In this document: positions 6,872 to 12,891 of the stretch, piece by piece
How the letters are laid out: each line of letters begins with the position of its first letter
How positions within the stretch are numbered: the stretch's first letter is position 1
Source of the DNA: an uncultured Methanofollis sp.
GTDB lineage: Archaea; Halobacteriota; Methanomicrobia; Methanomicrobiales; Methanofollaceae
DNA length: 12,891 nucleotides
Reading direction: 5' to 3'
Assembly (NCBI RefSeq): GCF_937919355.1
Contig: NZ_CALFSA010000032.1
Span: 1-12,891, forward strand
Translations under genes and position numbers: made by a program
The notes under the pieces: model-generated
Told to the model about the DNA's origin: nothing
Seen by the model: the letters and a program-made list of their open reading frames with translations, nothing else
The model's database searches: none

Positions 6872-8188
6872 TCAGTTCTCTCTCCGGGCCGCGAGGTACC
6901 CGAGGATCGCAAGGGCACCGAGGGCCGGGACGACCATACCCGGCGACTTCTGCGTTGTCGGCGGGACCGCTGCAAGCTGCGCCGAGACAGGAGTCTTTGC
7001 GCCGGTATTCACGGTGGCGGTCGTCGTCCAGTCGACATAACCCTTGAGTTTGAGGGCGACGGTGTAACTACCCTGTGCAAGGTCGTTGAGCGTCACCGGG
7101 GTGACCCCCTTGTAGGCATTGTTCAGGTAGACCTCGGCCCCGGCCGGGTCTGAGGTGACATCCACCGAACCCATGCTGGCGCCCGGAGTCTGGAGGGTCG
7201 AGCGCACCGTTGACTGCCGGCCCGAGTTCACGTTCACCGAGGTGACCGCGTCCCGGTAGCCGTCGAGTTTGAGGGTCACGGTGTGGGTGCCCGGCGAGAC
7301 GCCGATGACCACAAAGCCCTCAGGATAGGTGCGGCCCTGGTAGGCACCGTCCAGGTAGATGTAGGCCCCGACGGGATCTGAATAGACCGCGATGGTGCCG
7401 AAGACCGGCTTTGGTTCAGGCGTGAGGCTCACGGAGATCTGGGCCTGCTGGTTTGCGACGACATTCACCGGCCCGCTCCATTCCTGGTACCCGGCGAGTT
7501 CGACGTCGACATAGTGCCTGCCCTCGGCAATGCCGGAAAGGGTCCGCGGGGTTGTCCCCTTGTACACACCGTCAAGGTAGATGTTTGCGCCCGAGGGACC
7601 GGACGAGACATAGACCGAACCGAGCGTCGGTTTATGTGTCAGGGAGGCATAGACGTCCGTGACCTGACCGGCCTTCACGCGGGCGGTGCTCTGCCAGGTC
7701 TCGTAGCCGTCGAGGGCGACCTCGACGCGGTGGTCGCCGGCAGAGAGGCCTGAGATATGCTGGGCGGTCCTGCCGTAGTACGACCCGTCCACATAGACCT
7801 TGGCGCCGCTCGGCGAGGAGGTCACCGAGAGGGTGCCGGTGGTCGTCGGGGCCGGTGTCGGGGCCGGGTTCAGGGTGATGTACACCGTCTTTGTCTGACC
7901 GGTGGCGGGGTACTTGCCTATCGAGGTCGACGAGGTGTAATACCCGTCCATGACGGCTTTTGCCGTGGTGTACGGCGTGCCGGTGGTATAGACCGGGACA
8001 TTCAGTTCGCCCCCGGCGATCTGCCCCTTGTAATCGCCGTCAAAATAGATCGATGCACCTTCCACGTTGCAGCGCACCTGGACCCATGCCTCGTCCCCGC
8101 CGACAGCGGCAACGGACATGACAAGGAGGAGCAGGGCCATCAGCACCGCTCCCCCTGCAATGACTCTCTGTGTGATCATGATAATCAC
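6872..8188 (-). CDS. Secreted surface protein with five PEGA repeats and archaeosortase-like C-terminal tail
   Basis: This is a 438-residue secreted protein. A signal peptide spans about 7-32 (hydrophobic run, then VAAVGGDEA). A first, divergent PEGA-like unit covers about 36-107. A Pro/Thr linker (108-117) is followed by four clear PEGA repeats at about 118-184, 189-256, 263-333 and 339-406, each with the pattern PSGAxVYLDGxYKGxTP...GxHxVxLxLxGY. The tail has the form of a PGF-CTERM-like sorting signal: TTQKSPG (411-417), a hydrophobic segment (418-433) and Arg-Arg near the end (435-436). The tripeptide is PGM rather than PGF. The protein is therefore probably displayed on the cell surface or S-layer. 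PEGA repeats are beta-rich modules common in methanogen surface proteins; the ligand is unknown. The start is GTG 8188, which sits 25 bp from a TATA box (leaderless), or ATG 8179, which has GTGAT just upstream. Confidence 0.88.
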   Translation of the reverse strand: MIIMITQRVIAGGAVLMALLLLVMSVAAVGGDEAWVQVRCNVEGASIYFDGDYKGQIAGGELNVPVYTTGTPYTTAKAVMDGYYTSSTSIGKYPATGQTKTVYITLNPAPTPAPTTTGTLSVTSSPSGAKVYVDGSYYGRTAQHISGLSAGDHRVEVALDGYETWQSTARVKAGQVTDVYASLTHKPTLGSVYVSSGPSGANIYLDGVYKGTTPRTLSGIAEGRHYVDVELAGYQEWSGPVNVVANQQAQISVSLTPEPKPVFGTIAVYSDPVGAYIYLDGAYQGRTYPEGFVVIGVSPGTHTVTLKLDGYRDAVTSVNVNSGRQSTVRSTLQTPGASMGSVDVTSDPAGAEVYLNNAYKGVTPVTLNDLAQGSYTVALKLKGYVDWTTTATVNTGAKTPVSAQLAAVPPTTQKSPGMVVPALGALAILGYLAARREN

Positions 8189-8196
8189 GCAAAAAT

Positions 8197-8247
8197 GGCG
8201 ATACTTGATATTTATAATTTCCGCTTTTTACCGGCAATTGTATCGCC
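8197..8247. promoter_or_regulatory. Inverted repeat flanking the PEGA promoter (candidate operator)
   Basis: GGCGATAC at 8197-8204 and GTATCGCC at 8240-8247 form a perfect 8-bp inverted repeat with 35 bp between the arms. The TATA box (8208-8217) lies between them. One arm falls between the TATA box and the predicted transcript start, and the other lies about 25 bp upstream of the TATA box. This suits a repressor or a looping regulator. No regulator gene is adjacent. Confidence 0.4.
8208..8217 (-). promoter_or_regulatory. TATA box of the PEGA gene
   Basis: TTATAAATAT on the minus strand is centred at about 8213, 25 bp upstream of GTG 8188. It is the best match in the window to the archaeal TTTAWATA box, and its spacing predicts a leaderless or near-leaderless mRNA. 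Confidence 0.65.
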
Positions 8248-8267
8248 GATTATGCATATTTGCGATT

Positions 8268-8305
8268 ATCTGGATTTTTTATCTTTGAATCTGGTTTATA
8301 TCTGG
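8268..8305. repeat. Three phased ATCTGG direct repeats
   Basis: ATCTGG occurs at 8268-8273, 8289-8294 and 8300-8305, with starts 21 and 11 bp apart. These spacings are close to two turns and one turn of the helix. The repeats lie in AT-rich DNA upstream of the PEGA promoter, just past the end of the downstream permease gene. They could be binding sites for a cooperative regulator; chance is not excluded for a 6-mer. Confidence 0.3.
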
Positions 8306-8322
8306 ATAATACCTGGCGCCCC

Positions 8323-9396
8323 TCAGGTCATCGCCCGGCGTGCGATCGTGCGGGCATACCTATCGGTGACTGCGGCGAGGAGGAGAGTCCCGCAGAGGAC
8401 GATGGCGAGGACGACCCAGTGCCAGGAGACGGCGGCCCCGGCGGCGAGGAGGACGATGAAGTTCGCCGGGTTTGCCGGGACTGCAAGTGCGGCGAGGAGG
8501 ACGGCCACAAGCCCGGTCGAGAAGATGAACTGCGCGTTTGTCCGGTCCCTGAAGTGGAGGGCGGTGAGGGCGGCGAGGAGGATCAGGACGAGCGAGGCCG
8601 CGGAGACGTGGATGAGCACTTCGACGATATTGTGGACGGCGATGCCGTTGAGGGCGAGGAGGAGGAGCCAGGCGCCGCCCTGGAGGGGGACGAGCACCCA
8701 TGCGGCGACGACCTTCCCCCAGAGTATTTCCGTGAAGGTAAGGGGGGTGGAGAGGAGGGTTTCGAGGGTCCGGGCACTGTACTCCTCGGTGATGAAGTCA
8801 ATGATCAGGCTTGCCGAGATGATGGCGGGCATGAAGAGGAGGAGGGGGATGAGGAGGCCGTAGATGAAGAGGAAAAAGCTCTGTCCCCCTGCCCCTTCCG
8901 GGACGGCGACCTCGATAGGTGCTGCCGCGAGGCGGTCTGCCCGCACGTGCCTGAGGAGGGCCTCGTACTCCTCGAAGTCCTCCTTCAGTTCCACGCCCAC
9001 GACCGCAGCCTGAATATCATTTTTCAGGGTGTACAGGGTGACCTGCACAGGTTCCACAGCCCCGGGCTGTGTCGGCGGCACATAGACGACGGCCGCAAGT
9101 TGCCTCTCTTTCAGGGCGGCGATCGCGGGGGAGAGGTCCATCTGGTAGACGGCAAATGTGTCGTCGGCCTCCAGGATACCCCGCAGGGGAGAGTTTGCTC
9201 CGGCATAGCCGACGGCATAGACCCCGCCCGCCCGGTCCATCGAGGCCGGGTCGTAGAGTGAGGTGAGGCCGATGACCAGGAAGGAGGAGAACATGGCGAT
9301 GAAGACCTGGAGGAGGATCGCGAGCACGATCGTCCGCTCGTGCCCTATCCCCCTGAACTCCTTTTTTGCGACGGTCCAGACGTGTCGTGCGTTCAT
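8323..9396 (-). CDS. ABC-2 type transporter permease
   Basis: This is a 357-residue permease. The short amphipathic N-terminus (VWTVAKKEFRGIGHERTIV) and first membrane helix (about 22-45) are typical of the NatB/ABC-2 family. An extracytoplasmic domain follows (about 46-172). The C-terminal half has five or so hydrophobic spans (about 173-199, 224-250, 260-280, 290-305, 311-342). The cytoplasmic segment TEEYSARTLETLLSTPLT (203-220) is the coupling helix region characteristic of the family. The start ATG overlaps the stop of the upstream permease by 4 nt (ATGA), indicating translational coupling and probably a heteromeric channel. The ATPase is encoded divergently at 11263. The substrate is unknown. 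Related systems export Na+, drugs, peptides or envelope components. No terminator is evident after the stop at 8323. Confidence 0.87.
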   Translation of the reverse strand: MNARHVWTVAKKEFRGIGHERTIVLAILLQVFIAMFSSFLVIGLTSLYDPASMDRAGGVYAVGYAGANSPLRGILEADDTFAVYQMDLSPAIAALKERQLAAVVYVPPTQPGAVEPVQVTLYTLKNDIQAAVVGVELKEDFEEYEALLRHVRADRLAAAPIEVAVPEGAGGQSFFLFIYGLLIPLLLFMPAIISASLIIDFITEEYSARTLETLLSTPLTFTEILWGKVVAAWVLVPLQGGAWLLLLALNGIAVHNIVEVLIHVSAASLVLILLAALTALHFRDRTNAQFIFSTGLVAVLLAALAVPANPANFIVLLAAGAAVSWHWVVLAIVLCGTLLLAAVTDRYARTIARRAMT

Positions 9397-11129
9397 AGGG
9401 CGCCTCCGATGAGTATGAGGTTATAGAGGGCGTGGACCCCTGCGGCGATGACAAGGCCCGGGAGGTACATGCGCCGTCCCCCGGCCTTGACCGCCGCGCC
9501 GACGATGAATGCCCCTCCCGCATGGAGGAGGAAGGGCATCCAGAGGAGGCCGACGCCCGAGAAGAGGATGGTCCCGAAGACCGAACCGGTGACCTGGGCG
9601 ACCATCACGAAGAGGAGGAGTTTCTCGCCGATGAGGAAACCGGCGCCGGTCGCCACAGCGGCGAGGACGAGGTTCTTCCAGGTGAAGGTGCCCGGTCTCC
9701 CCCTGAGGACGGCGATGATGCCGATCGACTTCGCCACCTCCTCGGTGGCGGCGGCGAGGAGGATGAGGAGGATGAGAGAGAAGGGCATCGGGATGTTGAA
9801 GAGGAGGACGAGGTACATCAACTGCACCATGAAGACGAGGGGTATGATGCAGGCGTTGAGGGCGACGAGAGAGGCGATCGGGTGCCCCCGCGCCATCGCC
9901 CCCCTGACGAAGGAGATGATCCGTGAGGTGAGACTCTCCTGGGAGAAGAGCCTCTCTTCGTTGAAGTTCCGCACGCAGAGCCAGAGCACGGCGAGGGACG
10001 AGAGCCAGAAGAGGGCGGTGGCGTAGAGGTAGTCCGCGGCAGCAAAGCCTGTGCCCTCGAACTGGAGGACGACAAGGGTCAGCGGGGATATCCTGCTGAT
10101 GGCGTGGACGTTTGCGAAGATCGAGGGGAAGAAGAGGTACGACGTGATGACGGTCGAGAAGAAGATGGAGAGGAAGGAGAGTTCCCGGAAACTCCGCGCC
10201 GTCATGCCGATGAGGAGGGCCGCCGCCAGGAAGAAGACGATCACCGGGATCAGGGGGAGGAGGACGAGGAACGACCCGCCTGTCAGGAGGATGATCGCCG
10301 CGGAGACGGCGAGCATCAGGAAGAAGTACGGGACGGCCTTGCCGAGGATGATCGCGAGCGGCCCTGCAGGGGTGGAGAGGAGGGCCTCGCCCCGCCGGTC
10401 GACGCGTTCGTTTGCGATTGACATCATGTAGAACTGGGAGGTGAAGTACAGGGGGAAGATGAAGACGAAGACGTAGATGAGAGAGTCGAAGGGGAGAGGA
10501 GGGGCGAGTTGCGAGGGGGTCTTGAACTCCCCGAGGTCGGGCCCGCTCGAGACCATGTCCACGTACCTGGAGACCTGATCATCCCCATCAGAGGCGAGTT
10601 TCTCTCTCATGTCGCCGGTGGGCATGGACTGCACCGGCGCCGGGGTCGGCACCGCCTCGACGGGGCCGGAGGGCGACGGCACGTCCTCTCCCTGCGGGTG
10701 GAGAGAGACGGTCTGCCCGCTTTCCGTCGCCGTGAAGTCGAGTTCGCTTGTCAGTTCAACAGTATCGATCCAGAGGGGGTAGGCGGCGAAGAGGTCGTCC
10801 TCCGCGGTGTAGACGGTGTTCCTGTAGTGCCGCCAGGCCGTTGCAAAGGCCGAGAGTGCGGCCTGACCCCTATCCGTCTCTGTGGCATATGCCTGCCCGC
10901 CGCTGACGACCAGGTCGTAGCCCGCCAGATCCTGCGAGAGGGTCGCACTGTCGACGAGGTGGACGGTGAAGAGCGGGTCGTGTGCAAGGACAGCGGCGAT
11001 GTCCGGGTCGTCGGTGGCGGCGGCATAGAGTCCGTCCTGCAGGTGGACGCCGCTCTGGGCCGCAAGGCCCGACGCCAGGAAGAGGGCGAGGAGAAGAACA
11101 GCGGTCATGGGGAGGATCTCCCTGCTCAT
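9393..11129 (-). CDS. ABC-2 permease fused to a PrsW-like intramembrane protease domain
   Basis: This is a 578-residue two-part membrane protein. Residues 1 to about 395 are an ABC-2 permease. A first helix (6-24) is followed by an extracytoplasmic domain ending in a Pro-rich linker (151-170), then the coupling segment NERVDRRGEALLSTPAG (240-256) and membrane spans at about 258-283, 284-308, 318-336 and 366-387. Residues about 415-575 resemble PrsW-type glutamic/metal intramembrane proteases: TEEVAK (462-467), GFLIGEK (497-503), LLHAGG (534-539) and HALYN (566-570). All polar residues expected for activity appear present. The first ATG is at 11129, but the frame continues upstream without a stop. 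It gives ARNVLTIARWEAKRSLS, which is typical ABC-2 N-terminal sequence, so translation probably begins near 11189, where AAGGAG precedes an ATC codon. I annotate from the first standard start and treat the extension as likely. It overlaps the next permease by 4 nt. Confidence 0.83.
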   Translation of the reverse strand: MSREILPMTAVLLLALFLASGLAAQSGVHLQDGLYAAATDDPDIAAVLAHDPLFTVHLVDSATLSQDLAGYDLVVSGGQAYATETDRGQAALSAFATAWRHYRNTVYTAEDDLFAAYPLWIDTVELTSELDFTATESGQTVSLHPQGEDVPSPSGPVEAVPTPAPVQSMPTGDMREKLASDGDDQVSRYVDMVSSGPDLGEFKTPSQLAPPLPFDSLIYVFVFIFPLYFTSQFYMMSIANERVDRRGEALLSTPAGPLAIILGKAVPYFFLMLAVSAAIILLTGGSFLVLLPLIPVIVFFLAAALLIGMTARSFRELSFLSIFFSTVITSYLFFPSIFANVHAISRISPLTLVVLQFEGTGFAAADYLYATALFWLSSLAVLWLCVRNFNEERLFSQESLTSRIISFVRGAMARGHPIASLVALNACIIPLVFMVQLMYLVLLFNIPMPFSLILLILLAAATEEVAKSIGIIAVLRGRPGTFTWKNLVLAAVATGAGFLIGEKLLLFVMVAQVTGSVFGTILFSGVGLLWMPFLLHAGGAFIVGAAVKAGGRRMYLPGLVIAAGVHALYNLILIGGAL

Positions 11130-11198
11130 TGTGGAGAGGGAGCGTTTTGCCTCCCACCGTGCAATTGTCAGGACATTTCTGGCGCTGATCGGGATCGA

Positions 11199-11204
11199 CT
11201 CCTT
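11199..11204 (-). promoter_or_regulatory. Shine-Dalgarno AAGGAG upstream of the fused permease
   Basis: AAGGAG on the minus strand lies 9 nt ahead of the in-frame ATC AGC GCC AGA codons that begin the conserved permease N-terminus (ATC at 11189-11187). The expected start codon position therefore holds ATC. The site is about 70 nt upstream of the first in-frame ATG (11129), too far to serve it. Confidence 0.45.
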
Positions 11205-11225
11205 GAGATCAATGGTGCCGCGGGG

Positions 11226-11240
11226 AATATGATTTATCCG
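11226..11240. promoter_or_regulatory. Single TATA element in the divergent ABC promoter
   Basis: On the plus strand, GATTTATCC (11231-11239) is centred about 27 bp before ATG 11263, which predicts a leaderless mRNA for the ATPase. On the minus strand the same bases read GGATAAATCATATTCC. That places a start near 11208-11210, just ahead of the AAGGAG ribosome site of the permease. One AT-rich element could therefore serve both directions, keeping ATPase and permeases linked but unequally expressed. Confidence 0.45.
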
Positions 11241-11262
11241 GTGGGTGCCGACCTGATCCCCA

Positions 11263-12144
11263 ATGATTGCAGCGCGGGATCTGGTGAAGGACTACGGGGC
11301 CTTCCGCGCCCTGGACGGTGTGAGTTTCGACTTCGGCGATGCCGGCATCCTGGGGATCGTCGGGCACAATGGCGCCGGCAAGACGACGCTCCTGAAGATC
11401 CTCTCCGGCCTCCTCGCCCCGACGTCGGGGGCGGTCGAGATCGGGGGGTGCGACATCATCAAGCACCCTGCCGCTCACAAGAGCGCCCTCGGTTACCTGC
11501 CCGAGGAGTCCCGCCTCTACGAGACGATGCAGGTGTACGACTACCTCTCTTTCTTCGGCGAGATATACGGTCTCGACAGCGGGACGGTCAGGGAACGCGG
11601 CGAGCGTATCCTCTCCTCCCTCTCCCTCGACGCGGGCGAGAAGAAGATCGGGGAACTCTCCAAGGGGATGCGGAGGAAGGTGGCCATCGCCCGGTCCCTC
11701 ATCCACGACCCGACATTTCTCGTCTACGACGAACCGACCTCAGGCCTCGACCCCATGACAGGGCGGTTCATCGGGGAGTACCTGAAGGGTCTGCGGGACG
11801 AGGGGAAGACGATCGTCCTCTCCGCCCACAACCTCTACCAGGTCGAGGAGATCTGCGACAGGGTGATGATCCTCCGCCGCGGCACGATCGAGGCCTTCGG
11901 CACGATGCCGGAACTGCGGGAGCGTTTCGGCTCTCTCACCTATGCGGTCTACTTCACCATCGCCGACCCCGGCGCACTCGACCTTGCCTATACCTGCACC
12001 GCAGGGGTCTGTATGGCCGAGGCCGGGGACATCGATGAGATGAACGCCGTCACCTCGATGGTCGCCGCGGCCGGAGGACGGGTGGAGAGGATCGAGTCGC
12101 GGTATCCGAGCCTTGAGGAGATGCTCGTCGCGGTGGGGAAATAA
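11263..12144 (+). CDS. ABC transporter ATP-binding protein (CcmA/NatA type)
   Basis: This is a 293-residue ATPase that should energise the two divergent ABC-2 permeases at the membrane. It shows Walker A GHNGAGKTT (34-42), the signature LSKGMRRK (132-139, a common variant of LSGGQ in NatA/CcmA-type exporters), Walker B FLVYDEPTSGLDP with D156 and the catalytic E157, and the H-loop SAHN with H189. At the Q-loop position the sequence is GYLPEESRLYETM, the Q-less form often seen in this subfamily. A C-terminal extension of about 70 residues (220-293) follows the ATPase core, as in other NatA-like proteins. The start ATG lies 27 bp from a TATA box with no Shine-Dalgarno, consistent with a leaderless mRNA. 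It is unusual that the ATPase sits on the opposite strand from its permeases; the pairing rests on adjacency and the shared promoter region. Confidence 0.92.
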   Translation: MIAARDLVKDYGAFRALDGVSFDFGDAGILGIVGHNGAGKTTLLKILSGLLAPTSGAVEIGGCDIIKHPAAHKSALGYLPEESRLYETMQVYDYLSFFGEIYGLDSGTVRERGERILSSLSLDAGEKKIGELSKGMRRKVAIARSLIHDPTFLVYDEPTSGLDPMTGRFIGEYLKGLRDEGKTIVLSAHNLYQVEEICDRVMILRRGTIEAFGTMPELRERFGSLTYAVYFTIADPGALDLAYTCTAGVCMAEAGDIDEMNAVTSMVAAAGGRVERIESRYPSLEEMLVAVGK

Positions 12145-12146
12145 TA

Positions 12147-12178
12147 CCCCGATATTTTTGAGTCGGCGATATCTGGGG
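12147..12178 (+). terminator. Hairpin just after the ABC ATPase gene (possible terminator)
   Basis: CCCCGATAT (12147-12155) pairs with ATATCTGGGG (12169-12178), giving nine base pairs with one bulged T. It starts three bases after the ATPase stop codon. A short T run (12155-12159) lies in the loop, but there is no T tract after the stem, so a termination role is uncertain. Confidence 0.3.
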
Positions 12179-12274
12179 GGAAATCCCAAAATTCTCGTTC
12201 TATCTCCATATCACCGGGTGCAGGTCATTTCACCCGCGTGACTGGGAGTTATTGTCATTTTTGGAGGTATCTCC

Positions 12275-12487
12275 ATGAAAATAAGGCGTAAATCGGGACA
12301 ATTTTCAGCCCCGCTCCCTCCCCCTCCCCGACACCAGGGGAGGCCGGGAAAGGGGCGACATTACCCGGACTCGTACATGCGGCTCAGGAGCGTTGAGTCC
12401 TGCCGGATTTTATCCTGTTTCGCGCATAGCCTCCGGTATGCCCGGATCGCTGGATCTCCCGGATCTTGCCCCGAATTTGGGTCGTGA
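12275..12487 (+). CDS. Possible small protein (70 residues), doubtful
   Basis: An ATG at 12275 follows GGAGGT with a 7-nt spacer, the strongest Shine-Dalgarno in the window. The 70-residue product (starting MKIRRKSGQFSAP) is rich in Arg, Pro and Ser, has no recognisable domain or membrane segment, and its codon pattern does not look like that of the neighbouring genes. The ribosome site sits in a small palindrome (GGAG GTAT CTCC) that could hide it. It may be a leader or regulatory peptide, or chance. It conflicts with the minus-strand remnant described at 12361-12563. Confidence 0.2.
   Translation: MKIRRKSGQFSAPLPPPPRHQGRPGKGRHYPDSYMRLRSVESCRILSCFAHSLRYARIAGSPGSCPEFGS
12323..12343. repeat. 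GC-rich hairpin CCTCCCC/GGGGAGG
   Basis: This is a perfect 7-bp inverted repeat with a 7-nt loop (GACACCA), embedded in a pyrimidine-rich run (12311-12329). It would fold stably on either strand. No T tract follows, so I do not call it a terminator. Confidence 0.45.
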
Positions 12488-12563
12488 TCTCCTGATTGGG
12501 GGAAGATCCGGGCGTATTTGACACGTGCGTGTCTGACGGGGCCTCGCCCTCATGTTCTGACAT
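12361..12563 (-). pseudogene. Possible frameshifted small-gene remnant
   Basis: On the minus strand, an ATG at 12563 opens a 59-residue frame (starting MSEHEGEAPSDTHV, stop at 12384-12386) whose first ~40 residues have protein-like composition. A second minus-strand frame, without its own start codon, ends at TAA 12361-12363. Its last residues (AIRAYRRLCAKQDKIRQDST, then LLSRMYESG) look more like real coding sequence than the end of the first frame. A single frameshift near 12430-12450 would join them into a protein of about 70 residues. I recognise no family. No clear TATA or Shine-Dalgarno precedes ATG 12563. It could equally be chance. Confidence 0.2.
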
Positions 12564-12731
12564 ACGGGCAACACAGGGCCTTTGATGTGTCTCTGGAGAT
12601 CCTGGTTCGGGAGTGCCTGGCCCTGCGGTCTCGATTGTGAGGACGGCGGTGGACCCTCTCCTCCCCGTGGGATCGGATCACCCCGGCGAGAGCACGAGAA
12701 TTTCCCCGAGCTCTATGGTCGAAGATCGTCG

Positions 12732-12816
12732 CCGGACGAGTGTCCGGGAATAACGGAAAGAAACCGTTCCAGATCTTTTTTCCGGACTCCTCGGGCAGAA
12801 CCGCCGGAAGAAGATC
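12732..12816. other. Cluster of overlapping hairpins with a T6 run (possible RNA 3' end)
   Basis: Three stems follow one another: CCGGAC/GTCCGG (12732-12747, 4-nt loop), AACGG/CCGTT (12752-12768, 7-nt loop), and a longer imperfect inverted repeat with arms GATCTT..TTCCGG and CCGGAA..AAGATC (12772-12816). A run of six T (12776-12781) follows the second stem on the plus strand. The first two stems plus the T run look like a plus-strand terminator. The third stem would compete with it. Confidence 0.35.
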
Positions 12817-12891
12817 TCGATCAGAGAACAAAACGGTGCGGCAACACAGCGAATGAATACACAGAAGAGACGAATACAAAGAACGGGCCTG

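Larger units (their letters stand above)
12145..12891. other. Long stretch without a convincing gene
   Basis: No frame on either strand in these ~750 bp resembles a known family, and base composition is uneven. The stretch holds several hairpins, one short frame with a strong ribosome site, and a possible frameshifted remnant on the minus strand; these are listed separately. It may be a gene-poor spacer, a decayed locus, or the site of an untranslated RNA. Confidence 0.5.

Noticed and set aside
6745..6975. 77-codon upstream extension of the Yip1-type gene
   Set aside because: It is Arg/Ser-rich, overlaps the PEGA gene end, passes through an oligo-T terminator and lies upstream of the TATA box for ATG 6744.
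6221..7153. 310-codon plus-strand open frame across the Yip1 and PEGA genes
   Set aside because: Arg/Pro/Thr-rich shadow of two genes with clear domains on the other strand.
8400..10400. Dense GAGGAG-type triplet runs on the plus strand
   Set aside because: These are complements of CTC/CTC Leu codons and similar in Leu-rich membrane helices of minus-strand genes, not a repeat element.
10509..12038. 509-codon plus-strand open frame
   Set aside because: It runs antisense to the fused permease and then out of frame through the ABC ATPase, both with clear motifs; long stop-free shadows are common in GC-rich DNA.
12550..12879. 109-codon minus-strand frame at the right end
   Set aside because: No family resemblance, irregular composition and no promoter or ribosome site; it crosses the hairpin cluster.
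1..12891. CRISPR array, insertion sequence, tRNA or rRNA
   Set aside because: No regularly spaced direct repeats, transposase-like frames, cloverleaf or rRNA motifs were seen by eye on either strand.

Overview
The window looks like chromosomal DNA of a methanogenic euryarchaeon, most likely of the order Methanomicrobiales (Methanoculleus/Methanofollis-like). The grounds are a secreted PEGA-repeat protein with an archaeosortase-type C-terminal tail, TATA elements about 25 bp upstream of start codons with little or no leader, oligo-T terminators, a B12-binding radical SAM enzyme of a methanogen type, and GC-rich coding DNA. This placement is inferred from content; no rRNA or tRNA is present.

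Left block (1-3908). The left edge holds the first codons of a P-type cation ATPase on the minus strand. After a divergent AT-rich spacer come two plus-strand genes: a RavA-type MoxR AAA+ ATPase and a long ViaA-type VWA (MIDAS) protein. They are visibly less GC-rich than the rest of the window. This is a chaperone-like ATPase plus metal-binding partner pair. The archaeal version is unusual: the ATPase carries a C2H2-like zinc motif and a charged helical tail, and the VWA partner has a long acidic insert.

Middle block (4097-8188, all minus). In transcription order this is a secreted five-repeat PEGA surface protein, a Yip1-type membrane protein with an extracytoplasmic C-terminal domain, and a cobalamin-binding radical SAM enzyme that ends at an oligo-T terminator and converges on the VWA gene. 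The PEGA and Yip1 genes each have their own TATA box placed for leaderless transcription. The PEGA promoter is flanked by a perfect 8-bp inverted repeat.

Right block (8323-12144). This is an ABC-2 transporter split by a divergent promoter. The ATPase reads rightward. Two permeases read leftward and overlap by 4 nt. The first permease is fused to a C-terminal PrsW-like intramembrane protease domain. Its reading frame appears to extend about 20 codons upstream of the first ATG, to a position with a good ribosome site but an ATC codon.

Right end (12145-12891). I see no convincing gene in about 750 bp. There are strong hairpins, one short frame behind an excellent Shine-Dalgarno sequence, and a possible frameshifted gene remnant on the minus strand.
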